Shown here piece by piece: positions 8,079-15,853 of a DNA stretch of 64,000 bases. The translations under genes were made by a program, and so were the position numbers. The DNA is taken from contig CALWLJ010000014.1 in the NCBI GenBank assembly GCA_944381495.1, positions 33,175 through 97,174 on the forward strand, given 5' to 3'. The stretch is from an uncultured Mediterraneibacter sp. (GTDB taxonomy: Bacteria > Bacillota > Clostridia > Lachnospirales > Lachnospiraceae). Positions within the stretch are counted from its first letter, which is position 1, and each line of letters starts with the position of its first letter. The notes beneath the pieces are model-generated. The model ran no database searches, was not told where the DNA came from, and saw nothing but the letters and a program-made list of their open reading frames with translations.

Positions 8079-9539
8079 ATGATAGATAAAGAAAAATGGG
8101 ATAAAACCTTTCATGATCTCCCGGATGTGCCGCCTGTTGATGAACCGGAACGTCAATACTATTTTATAAGAAAAGCTCGTCAGATCGTACAGAAGATCAA
8201 TGAGGAGCGGGGCCTTCCGTTACGTTATAAGATTGTCACTTTCGGCTGTCAGATGAATGCCCGCGACTCCGAGAAACTTGCCGGAATTCTGGAACAGGTT
8301 GGATACATAGAGGAAGCAGAAGAGGAAAAAGCTGATTTAGTGATCTACAATACCTGCACAGTCAGAGAGAATGCCAACCAGAGAGTTTACGGAAGACTTG
8401 GTCAGCTTGGACATGCCAAAAAGAGCAATCCCCATATGATGATCGGCCTGTGCGGATGTATGATGCAGGAACCTCATGTGGTAGAGAAGCTGAAAAAGAG
8501 CTATCGTTTCGTGGACCTGATCTTCGGAACCCATAACATTTATAAATTTGCGGAGCTTCTTGCCACCCGCCTGGAGTCCGGAAGGATGGTCATCGATATC
8601 TGGAAGGATACGGACAAGATCGTCGAGGATCTGCCTGTAGAGAGAAAATACTCTTTCAAGTCAGGAGTCAACATCATGTTCGGCTGCAATAATTTCTGCA
8701 GCTACTGTATCGTTCCCTATGTGAGAGGACGGGAGAGGAGCCGGGACCCGAAGGCTATTATCCGTGAGATCGAGCGTCTGGTGGCCGACGGCGTCGTGGA
8801 AGTCATGCTCCTGGGGCAGAATGTAAACTCCTATGGAAAGACGCTTGAAGAACCTATGACTTTCGCCCAGCTGCTCCGTGAGATCGAACAGATCGACGGA
8901 CTGGAACGGATCCGCTTTATGACTTCTCATCCCAAGGATCTCTCTGACGAGCTGATCGAGGTGATGGCGAACTCGAAAAAAATATGCAAGCATCTTCATC
9001 TTCCTGTCCAGTCCGGAAGCAGCAGGATCCTTCAGAAGATGAACCGCCGGTATACGAAAGAACAGTATCTCACTCTTGTAGATAAGATACGCAGGGCCGT
9101 GCCGGATATTTCCCTGACCACAGATATCATCGTTGGTTTCCCCGGTGAAACGGAAGAGGACTTCCAGGAGACTCTGGATGTGGTGAGAAAAGTACGCTAT
9201 GACAGTGCATTTACATTTATATATTCCAAACGGAGCGGCACACCTGCTGCCGTAATGGAAGATCAGGTGCCGGAAGACGTAATAAAAGACCGTTTTGACA
9301 GGCTTCTGGCTGAAGTGCAGCAGATTGCAGCGGAAGTGTGCACCGTGCATCAGGGAACCGTGCAGTCAGCACTGGTGGAATGCAGAAACGAACACGATCC
9401 CCATCTTATGACCGGACGGCTCAGCAACAACCTGCTGGTGCATTTCCCGGGAGATGAATCGCTGATCGGGAAGCTGGTGGATGTAAGGCTGGATGAGTGC
9501 AAAGGGTTCTATTATATTGGAGAGATAGTTTCTATCTGA
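8079..9539 (+). CDS. miaB: tRNA-2-methylthio-N6-dimethylallyladenosine synthase MiaB
   Basis: A radical SAM methylthiotransferase that adds the 2-methylthio group to i6A37 of tRNAs. The N-terminal domain has the three auxiliary-cluster cysteines C57 (TFGCQMN), C93 (NTCTVRE) and C127 (CGCM). The radical SAM CxxxCxxC is C203, C207 and C210, and a C-terminal TRAM domain begins at about 425. The length of 486 with an N-terminal extension of about 45 residues is common in Clostridia. The substrate-making enzyme MiaA is encoded at 20767-21711. It has its own promoter. The 3' end overlaps the convergent SGNH hydrolase gene by 8 bp. The RBS is weak (GAAAGTGAG). Confidence 0.95.
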   Translation: MIDKEKWDKTFHDLPDVPPVDEPERQYYFIRKARQIVQKINEERGLPLRYKIVTFGCQMNARDSEKLAGILEQVGYIEEAEEEKADLVIYNTCTVRENANQRVYGRLGQLGHAKKSNPHMMIGLCGCMMQEPHVVEKLKKSYRFVDLIFGTHNIYKFAELLATRLESGRMVIDIWKDTDKIVEDLPVERKYSFKSGVNIMFGCNNFCSYCIVPYVRGRERSRDPKAIIREIERLVADGVVEVMLLGQNVNSYGKTLEEPMTFAQLLREIEQIDGLERIRFMTSHPKDLSDELIEVMANSKKICKHLHLPVQSGSSRILQKMNRRYTKEQYLTLVDKIRRAVPDISLTTDIIVGFPGETEEDFQETLDVVRKVRYDSAFTFIYSKRSGTPAAVMEDQVPEDVIKDRFDRLLAEVQQIAAEVCTVHQGTVQSALVECRNEHDPHLMTGRLSNNLLVHFPGDESLIGKLVDVRLDECKGFYYIGEIVSI

Positions 9540-10191
9540 GTGCATATAAGTATGGTTTCAGATTCTCCCAGACGATCCGGTATCCCTCCGGATACATATG
9601 GATCCCGTCTATGGTGAGGCTTTCCTTCAACATTCCTTGTTCATCCGTAAGTCCGTCGTTTACGTCAATGAAGCAATAACCCATTTTCTCTGCAAGTTCT
9701 TTTACAGCTTTATTGGCAGCAGGAAGGTTCTGATTATTCCGGTTGATAAAGGCGGGATCATTTTCCTTGCCTGTCGAGCAGACCGGATAATATGCCATAG
9801 TAAATACTTTTGTATCCGGAAGTCGTTCACTGATCTGTCTCAGTATCTCTTCATAGTTTCTGAGCATATGAGAGAGGACTTCCGGAAACGTCCTGGAAGA
9901 ATCGCCGATATCATTCGTTCCGATATTAATGAAAATCGCTGACGGCTCAAGATCAAAGATTTGCTCATTCATGTTCCTCAGCATATCATCTGTGACAAAA
10001 CCCCCGATCCCGCGATTATATATGATCTGATCAGAACCCTCCTCCTGCAGAAATTCCTCCACCGGAAACATCTCCATAAGAGAAGAACCTGTAAAAAGAA
10101 TTTTTCCTCTCACAGCGGTTTTGTTTAATACTCTGTAATTTTCTAGTTTTCTCTGCTGTTCTTTTCTCATTAATTCTACTGCTGTATTCAT
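9532..10191 (-). CDS. SGNH/GDSL-family esterase or acetylhydrolase
   Basis: A 219-residue hydrolase with all four SGNH blocks: Ser in FTGSSLMEMF, Gly in RGIGGFVTDDM, Asn in NIGTNDIG, and Asp/His in DGIHMYPEGY. No signal peptide is seen, so it is probably cytoplasmic. Such enzymes often deacetylate sugars or act as platelet-activating-factor-acetylhydrolase-like esterases. The ATG at 10191 is chosen because AGGAAAGG lies 9 nt upstream; an ATG 9 bp earlier abuts the RBS. It may serve the mannanase gene next door (acetyl-mannan de-esterification), but it is transcribed divergently and that link is inference. Confidence 0.85.
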   Translation of the reverse strand: MNTAVELMRKEQQRKLENYRVLNKTAVRGKILFTGSSLMEMFPVEEFLQEEGSDQIIYNRGIGGFVTDDMLRNMNEQIFDLEPSAIFINIGTNDIGDSSRTFPEVLSHMLRNYEEILRQISERLPDTKVFTMAYYPVCSTGKENDPAFINRNNQNLPAANKAVKELAEKMGYCFIDVNDGLTDEQGMLKESLTIDGIHMYPEGYRIVWENLKPYLYALR

Positions 10192-10621
10192 CTCGTTCAT
10201 CCTTTCCTGAATTCTAAAACAAATCATAACACAGTTTAAGCTTATGTAAAATGAAAAATGACAGATGAGTAAATTTTGTTATTGTTTGCATGTTCTCGGG
10301 CGTCCGTTATAGCTGGATATTGAGATCGGGCTAAGCAGTAACCATATTTTTCTTAAATTAATAATAAAAATTTTCGAATACATCACTTAAGCCAACGAAA
10401 CAATTAATCATTAATTAAATTAATTTAACAAAGTTTAATTACTTCAAATGTACAAAATTTAATAAAATCAATATGATATAATGTACAAAAATATACAATT
10501 TATATTATATAAATCAGAGAAAATATTGGCATAAGCACTAATAAATTGAATTTAATTATAGCTAATGATAGACTAAATGCAAGACAAAACAGCTTTAATT
10601 AAGTTAAAAAGGAGAGAGTGT
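10192..10621. other. AT-rich intergenic region upstream of the mannanase gene
   Basis: About 430 bp of strongly AT-rich, non-coding sequence between divergent genes. It holds TATAAT at 10477-10482 flanked by two TGTACAAAA copies (about 10449 and 10482) and a TTGGCA at 10526, but no -35/-10 pair with good spacing could be fixed. AAAAAGGAG before 10622 is a clear RBS. A long regulated leader or a recognition site for a carbohydrate regulator is possible; nothing is identifiable. Confidence 0.5.
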
Positions 10622-13600
10622 ATGAAAAAAGAGAGTTGTTTGAAAAGGCTGGCTGTGGCTGCACTTTCTGGAGTTCTTCTGGCGGGCTCAGCCGGATCCG
10701 GGCTTCTTATGCCTTACGTACAGGCGGAAGAAAATGCGATGGAAACGGTGTACGCTTTTGATTTTGAAGAGGGCATTGATGGATGGTACTATGGCGATGG
10801 CTGGGAGTACCAGTATAACGGAACGCTTCCTACTGTAGAAAGTGATACGAAGAATGGACGCATGAAGATCACGGTTGATTTCAGTCAGGATGCTGACAAG
10901 GACTGGAGCAATATTGCCGCATGCTGGTGGAGTGATGCGGGAGCCGATCTGACCGGCGTCACACAGATTTCCATGGATGTGTGGTATGAGACAGATAAGC
11001 TGACAGAAGGGGAATTAAAAATCGCAGTATATTCTAATTGCGGTCTCGATGCTAACACAAGTCTTTCAGATATTCAGGAAGAGGATGACACAGGTCTTAC
11101 CAGGGCGAAAGCCGTTATTACATGCCCTGCCATCTCATCCAATGCGGTACAGGATTTTGCTGTTAAGATCGTCGGCTGTTATACCGGATATTCAGGAGCT
11201 GTCTGGCTGGATAATATCGAGTTCGCAGCTGATAACAGTGCCTCATCCGATACAAGCGTAGATTCCACTCTTACCGCTAACGAGGGAAATCCGGTAAGCT
11301 CAGACGGCGGCACGCTGACCGTAACCAGACAGGACGGGACTTCTGAAACGACAGAATACGCTGCTTCCTTATCTCTTGCCGATCCGGAAGCTACAGCCGA
11401 AACCGTAGCTCTTTATCAGTATCTGCAGGCAATGGGAAAAACGGACAGCGTGATCTACGGGCATCAGAATGACACATGGCACAAAGCCGGAAATTCAGAA
11501 CTTTCAGACTCTGACACCTATGATGTAACCGGTAACTATGCAGGAGTCGTAGGAATGGATACGCTGTCACTCACTGGAAATGAGTACAGCGCTGAACGGT
11601 ACAACAGCGAAATGACGGAGACGCCTGGTTTCGAAGCGGTAGATACACAGGGACAGTCACTGGAAGAGGCAAATGTAGAAGCTGCTGCAAAGTTGGCCAA
11701 CTATAACATTGCTAACGGATCCTTTATCACACTGTCATCCCATATGCCGAACTTCTCAGTAGTGACAGAAAATCCGGATTATGATCCTCAGACAGATCCG
11801 CCATATGCCAGATATGATTTTACCGGATATACGCCGAATACACTGACCGGGGATGTGATGAACCAGCTCCTTCCCGGAGGCGAATACAACGAGGTATTTC
11901 ATGCTTATCTTGATATGATCGCGGATTTCGCCGGACAGGTAGACGGACCAGTCATGTTCCGTCCGTTCCACGAAGCGACCGGAAGCTGGTTCTGGTGGGG
12001 CGCTGCATTCTGCGACGCGGAAACATATAAGAGTGTATTTAAATACACAGTGGAGTATCTGCGGGACGAAAAAGGGGTACATAATTTCCTTTATCTCTAT
12101 GGACCGGGAAGCGAAGCGGCTTCGGAAGAGGAATATGGCATCCGTTATCCCGGCGATGAATACGTTGACCTGATCGGATTTGATATGTATGACTCAGATC
12201 CGGTAGATGACAAAGAAGAAGTATGGTTCGGCAATCTCAGGAACCAACTCCGTATTGTACAGAATTTTGCAGATGAACACGGGAAACTGATGGCAGTGAC
12301 TGAGACAGGACTTGCAAGCAGCACTCCGGATCCGGGACACAGCCAGACTGTTCTTCATGAAACAGGAAACAAAAATCTGAACTGGTACAACATGGTACTG
12401 GATGCTGTTTCAGAAAGCGATGCATCTTATTTCCTGTTGTGGGCAAACTTTGGAAAAACATCCGGGTACTATACCCCATACGTAGATTCGGTAAATGAAG
12501 ACGGTTCCCTGCATGGACATGAGACTCTGGACGGATTTATCAGTTTCTTCAATGACAGCCGTTCTGTTTTTGCTTCTGATCAGCAGGGAGTTCTCTCCGA
12601 CATCAATGTTCCGGATGTTCAGTCGCCGGCAGATGGTGTATATGGCTATATTACTGCACCCGTAGCAGGAAGCCGTGTACTGGAGCCGACGGAACTTACC
12701 GCACGGATCAGCGGCGCTGCCGAAGATACTGAAATTGCCTTTGTTTTAAAAGGCAAGACCGAGCAGACGGTTGCAGCAGAGCGGAATGGCATCACGGCAA
12801 CGGCTCAGCTGACGGAAGATACTCTCGCAGCACTGGGCGAATCAGCTGACGGCACGATGGATCTGACAGCAGACGGTGAAGTGATCGCATCGATCGGGCT
12901 GCTTTACAATATTCCCGTTGCAGAGGAAGATCCATATGAAATTGACGGATTTGAAAATTATTATGGGGTAGACAGTATGCTCACAAACAGCTGGGCTACG
13001 AATAAAGATACCGGATGCACCATCGATCTGACTCTGACATCAGAAGAAGGAAACGTATTTGACGGCCAATATGCTATGAGCTTTGCCTACAATGAGACAG
13101 AGAACGGCTGGGCAGGCGCAACCATTTCAAAAGAAGTTGACTGGTCGGACTGCGATGCGCTCCAATTCTATACCATACCAGATGGAATGCATCAGAAAGA
13201 CGTTATCCAGCTGACGGCAAACGGAAAAGTATATGAAGCTTACTTGAACGAATATGATGACTATGCGGCAAACGACGGCACAGTTCCACTTAAAGTGACG
13301 ATCCCGTTTACAGACTTTGTGGAAAGAGACACTCCGGGGAATCCGGCAGGAGGACTTGCCCAGGATAAGACAAGCATAACCTCCTTCGGTCTGTGGGTAA
13401 ATGCTATCCCGGGATCCGCTGCGATCAGCGAAGACGGCATGGTATCAGGAACGATCATCTATGACAAGATCACAGCCGTATCCTCAGGCGTCACCGAGGC
13501 GGTATTTGAAAAAGTCGGAAGCGGTGATCCTGGAACAGACGAACCGGGAACGGAAGAGCCTGGAACGAATGAACCGGGCACGAATGAGCCAGGGACAGAA

Positions 13601-13828
13601 ACTCCCGGAACGGATAAACCCGGCGCCGGAAACAAGGGAAATGGAAACGGAGATCAGTCATCCGGCAGCACTCCGACTTCTGATAAGAATACGGATACAT
13701 CTTCAAAGAAAACTCAATCTGTTCAGACCGGAGATGATACCAGCTGTATTCCATACGCCACAGCTGCTTTGGCAGCAGGTTCCATAGCTCTTGCAACGAT
13801 AGGATACAGAAGAAAGATAAGACGATAA
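10622..13828 (+). CDS. Secreted multidomain GH26 beta-mannanase-like glycoside hydrolase with sorting tail
   Basis: A 1068-residue surface enzyme. A signal peptide (1-35: KKES..., hydrophobic core, cut near VQAEE) is followed by a carbohydrate-binding-like beta-sandwich (about 40-205). The GH26 catalytic barrel (about 255-650) has acid/base E451 in RPFHEATGSWFWWG and nucleophile E561 in VTETG, 110 residues apart as in mannanases. Next are an Ig-like module (about 665-770), a second binding-like module (about 780-965), a PGT[DEN][EK] repeat linker, and a C-terminal V1034-Q-T-G-D, hydrophobic helix and basic RRKIRR tail, a variant LPxTG-like sorting signal. The in-frame start 45 bp upstream lacks an RBS. 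It probably cleaves beta-1,4-mannans on the cell surface. No sugar transporter adjoins it. Confidence 0.88.
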   Translation: MKKESCLKRLAVAALSGVLLAGSAGSGLLMPYVQAEENAMETVYAFDFEEGIDGWYYGDGWEYQYNGTLPTVESDTKNGRMKITVDFSQDADKDWSNIAACWWSDAGADLTGVTQISMDVWYETDKLTEGELKIAVYSNCGLDANTSLSDIQEEDDTGLTRAKAVITCPAISSNAVQDFAVKIVGCYTGYSGAVWLDNIEFAADNSASSDTSVDSTLTANEGNPVSSDGGTLTVTRQDGTSETTEYAASLSLADPEATAETVALYQYLQAMGKTDSVIYGHQNDTWHKAGNSELSDSDTYDVTGNYAGVVGMDTLSLTGNEYSAERYNSEMTETPGFEAVDTQGQSLEEANVEAAAKLANYNIANGSFITLSSHMPNFSVVTENPDYDPQTDPPYARYDFTGYTPNTLTGDVMNQLLPGGEYNEVFHAYLDMIADFAGQVDGPVMFRPFHEATGSWFWWGAAFCDAETYKSVFKYTVEYLRDEKGVHNFLYLYGPGSEAASEEEYGIRYPGDEYVDLIGFDMYDSDPVDDKEEVWFGNLRNQLRIVQNFADEHGKLMAVTETGLASSTPDPGHSQTVLHETGNKNLNWYNMVLDAVSESDASYFLLWANFGKTSGYYTPYVDSVNEDGSLHGHETLDGFISFFNDSRSVFASDQQGVLSDINVPDVQSPADGVYGYITAPVAGSRVLEPTELTARISGAAEDTEIAFVLKGKTEQTVAAERNGITATAQLTEDTLAALGESADGTMDLTADGEVIASIGLLYNIPVAEEDPYEIDGFENYYGVDSMLTNSWATNKDTGCTIDLTLTSEEGNVFDGQYAMSFAYNETENGWAGATISKEVDWSDCDALQFYTIPDGMHQKDVIQLTANGKVYEAYLNEYDDYAANDGTVPLKVTIPFTDFVERDTPGNPAGGLAQDKTSITSFGLWVNAIPGSAAISEDGMVSGTIIYDKITAVSSGVTEAVFEKVGSGDPGTDEPGTEEPGTNEPGTNEPGTETPGTDKPGAGNKGNGNGDQSSGSTPTSDKNTDTSSKKTQSVQTGDDTSCIPYATAALAAGSIALATIGYRRKIRR

Positions 13829-13903
13829 AAGAAAGTTAAATGGATAGCAGGCATGTGCGCTCAGCGCATTGTCAGAGGAAATAGCAGCCGACCAAAACAC
13901 AGG

Positions 13904-13950
13904 AAAAGTCCGGACCTCCTATGAAAAAGGAGAGTCTGGACTTTTTACTA
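13904..13950 (+). terminator. Terminator after the mannanase gene; left hairpin of the ATPase cassette
   Basis: Stem AAAAGTCCGGACCTCCT (13904-13920) pairs with AGGAGAGTCTGGACTTTTT with a small mismatch and runs into T residues. Its loop and right arm resemble the hairpin at 15298-15355. Confidence 0.8.
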
Positions 13951-14025
13951 TGCAAAAACCCAGAAGTAATATAAGCCGAAAAAGTATAAAATTTTCGAAA
14001 CTTTTTCTGGTTAAACAATAAAAAC

Positions 14026-14054
14026 TTGTGAAACTTCTGTATTTTGGATATAAT
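14026..14054 (+). promoter_or_regulatory. Promoter of the AAA ATPase gene
   Basis: TTGTGA (14026-14031), a 17-bp spacer and TATAAT (14049-14054). RBS AAAGGAGG lies at 14071-14078. Confidence 0.75.
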
Positions 14055-14085
14055 AAAAATAAAAAGCAATAAAGGAGGCGTTCAA

Positions 14086-15285
14086 ATGATCATCCGACCA
14101 GACTATATACAGGCGATCACACCTTTTATCGATCAGCCTCTGGTGAAGATTCTTGCAGGTGTACGCCGTTGCGGAAAGTCGACCATTTTTGAAATGCTTG
14201 TGGAGGAATTCCGGAACCGGGGCATTCCGGATGACCATATTATCTTGAAACGATATACAGAAATGGATATTCCGGAAGACATCTCTGCAACAGATATGTA
14301 TAAGGAACTGCTGGAACATATTCAGGGAAAAGGCCGCTGCTACCTCCTGCTGGATGAGATACAGGAAGTTAAGGGCTGGGAGCGTTGTGTCAACTCCCTT
14401 CTGGAGGGACAGGATGTAGACATATATGTAACTGGTTCTAATTCCAAGTTAATGTCCAGCGAATTATCCACTTATCTGACTGGACGCTTTGTATCCATTC
14501 CTGTATATACATTATCTTTTAAGGAGTATCTGACTTTTAAGAGCAGGGATTCCCGATCTGAGAAGGAGCTGCTTGAGGATTATATCCGTTTTGGAGGTTT
14601 CCCCATCATTGCATTAGGAAATTATGATGAACAAAGTGCCTATCAGATTGTCAACGGCATCTATCATACAGTAATCTCCAGAGATATTGTAAAACGTCAC
14701 AGGATCAACCGACAGGATCTCTTTGATCGAGTTGTGAAGTATATTATTGAAAATATGGGAAAAACTTTTTCGGCAAACTCCATTTCAAAATTTTTGAAAA
14801 GCGAGCACCGCAGTGTATCAGTAGAGTCTATATACAACTATCTGCGCTGGCTGGAACAGGCATTTATCATTTATCCCTGTCATCGCTATGACATCCAGGG
14901 AAAAAGCATTCTAAAGACACAGGAAAAATACTATCTCTCAGATGTTACACTAAAATACAGCCTTTTGGGTTACAACCGGAAAATGTTGGACGGCGCTCTG
15001 GAGAATATTGTATTTTTGGAGATGAAGCGCCGTGGTTATGATGTTTATATTGGAAAGAACGGCACCAAAGAGATCGACTTTATAGGTGAACGTCGTGACG
15101 AAAAAGTATACGTGCAGGTCTGTGTGCAGCTGCCTGAGAATTCAGACCGGGAAATCGGCAACCTGATGGAGATCCCCGACCATTACCCCAAATACGTTGT
15201 GACGACAAACAATATGGATGTGGGGATTGAAAATGGTATCCGGATCGTGCATCTGTCAGATTTTTTACTGACAGACCGTTGGTGA
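14086..15285 (+). CDS. ATP-binding protein of the AAA_14/DUF4143 family
   Basis: A 399-residue STAND-like ATPase. The Walker A motif is GVRRCGKST (G25 to T33, K31), Walker B is LLLDEIQEV, and a sensor-like VTGSNSKLM follows. The C-terminal half is DUF4143, with a winged-helix-like part (FSANSISKFLKSEHRSVS...YNYLRWLEQA) and a PD-D/ExK-like stretch (NIVFLEMKRRGYDVYIGK, EIDFI). The family is widespread in gut anaerobes and archaea, occurs as single-gene insertions, and has no settled function. The start at 14086 is set by AAAGGAGG 8 bp upstream. The gene has its own promoter and sits between two related hairpins, so it looks like a self-contained cassette unrelated to its neighbours. Confidence 0.88.
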   Translation: MIIRPDYIQAITPFIDQPLVKILAGVRRCGKSTIFEMLVEEFRNRGIPDDHIILKRYTEMDIPEDISATDMYKELLEHIQGKGRCYLLLDEIQEVKGWERCVNSLLEGQDVDIYVTGSNSKLMSSELSTYLTGRFVSIPVYTLSFKEYLTFKSRDSRSEKELLEDYIRFGGFPIIALGNYDEQSAYQIVNGIYHTVISRDIVKRHRINRQDLFDRVVKYIIENMGKTFSANSISKFLKSEHRSVSVESIYNYLRWLEQAFIIYPCHRYDIQGKSILKTQEKYYLSDVTLKYSLLGYNRKMLDGALENIVFLEMKRRGYDVYIGKNGTKEIDFIGERRDEKVYVQVCVQLPENSDREIGNLMEIPDHYPKYVVTTNNMDVGIENGIRIVHLSDFLLTDRW

Positions 15286-15297
15286 TCCGGCATAAAA

Positions 15298-15355
15298 CAC
15301 GAAAAAAAGTCCAGACTATCTATGGAAACATGGAGAGAAAGGACTTTTTTTCGTG
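15298..15355 (+). terminator. Terminator-like hairpin after the ATPase, overlapping the next start codon
   Basis: A perfect 15-bp inverted repeat: CACGAAAAAAAGTCC (15298-15312) with GGACTTTTTTTCGTG (15341-15355). The right arm ends on the GTG start codon of the following gene, so the hairpin could both terminate and hide that start. Confidence 0.7.
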
Positions 15356-15769
15356 AAGAAACTCAGTGAATATTTATTTTTATGGGCTCTCGGAGGAACA
15401 GTATATTATGCTTTTGAAATGTTTTTTCGAGGATTTTCCCACTGGACCATGTTCATCCTGGGCGGACTCTGCTTCGTTTTCTGCGCCCAACAGGGCATCT
15501 GGACCGGGTGGAACGCGCCCCTGTGGAAGCAGGTGGGATGGTGCGTCATCTTTGTAACTGCAAGTGAATTTACGACAGGAATCATCGTAAACAAAATATT
15601 ACGGTGGAACGTCTGGGACTATACAGATCTGCCCTTCCAGCTCATGGGACAGATCTGCCTTCCCTTCATCATAATATTCTCCGGACTGTGCGCCATAGGA
15701 ATCCTGTCCAGCGGCTGGCTACTGCATTACATCTATAATGAGAAAAAACCTCACTTCCACGTACTCTGA
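15353..15769 (+). CDS. Small integral membrane protein, CmpB-like (putative ABC transporter permease family)
   Basis: A 138-residue protein with four predicted helices and the family-typical SEFTTGIIVNKILRWNVWDY and MGQICLPF segments. It is annotated by family as 'putative ABC-transporter type IV' but has no demonstrated transport role. The start is a GTG at 15353 with AAAGGA 9 nt upstream; the codon lies in the right arm of the hairpin 15298-15355. No promoter was identified between the ATPase and this gene, so expression may depend on read-through. Confidence 0.7.
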   Translation: MKKLSEYLFLWALGGTVYYAFEMFFRGFSHWTMFILGGLCFVFCAQQGIWTGWNAPLWKQVGWCVIFVTASEFTTGIIVNKILRWNVWDYTDLPFQLMGQICLPFIIIFSGLCAIGILSSGWLLHYIYNEKKPHFHVL

Positions 15770-15778
15770 ATTCAGCTG

Positions 15779-15807
15779 TTGAACTGATTTTCCAAAAATG
15801 TTATACT
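15779..15807 (+). promoter_or_regulatory. Promoter of the mutS operon
   Basis: TTGAAC (15779-15784), a 17-bp spacer and TATACT (15802-15807), about 45 bp before mutS. Confidence 0.75.
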
Positions 15808-15853
15808 AAACCGCAAAGAGCAAAAAACAGTACAAATATAAAGGAGTATGAAT

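Noticed and set aside
13829-13903. Riboswitch-like TGCGCTCAGCGCAT hairpin
   Set aside because: Short and without conserved riboswitch motifs; it follows a stop codon and precedes a terminator.
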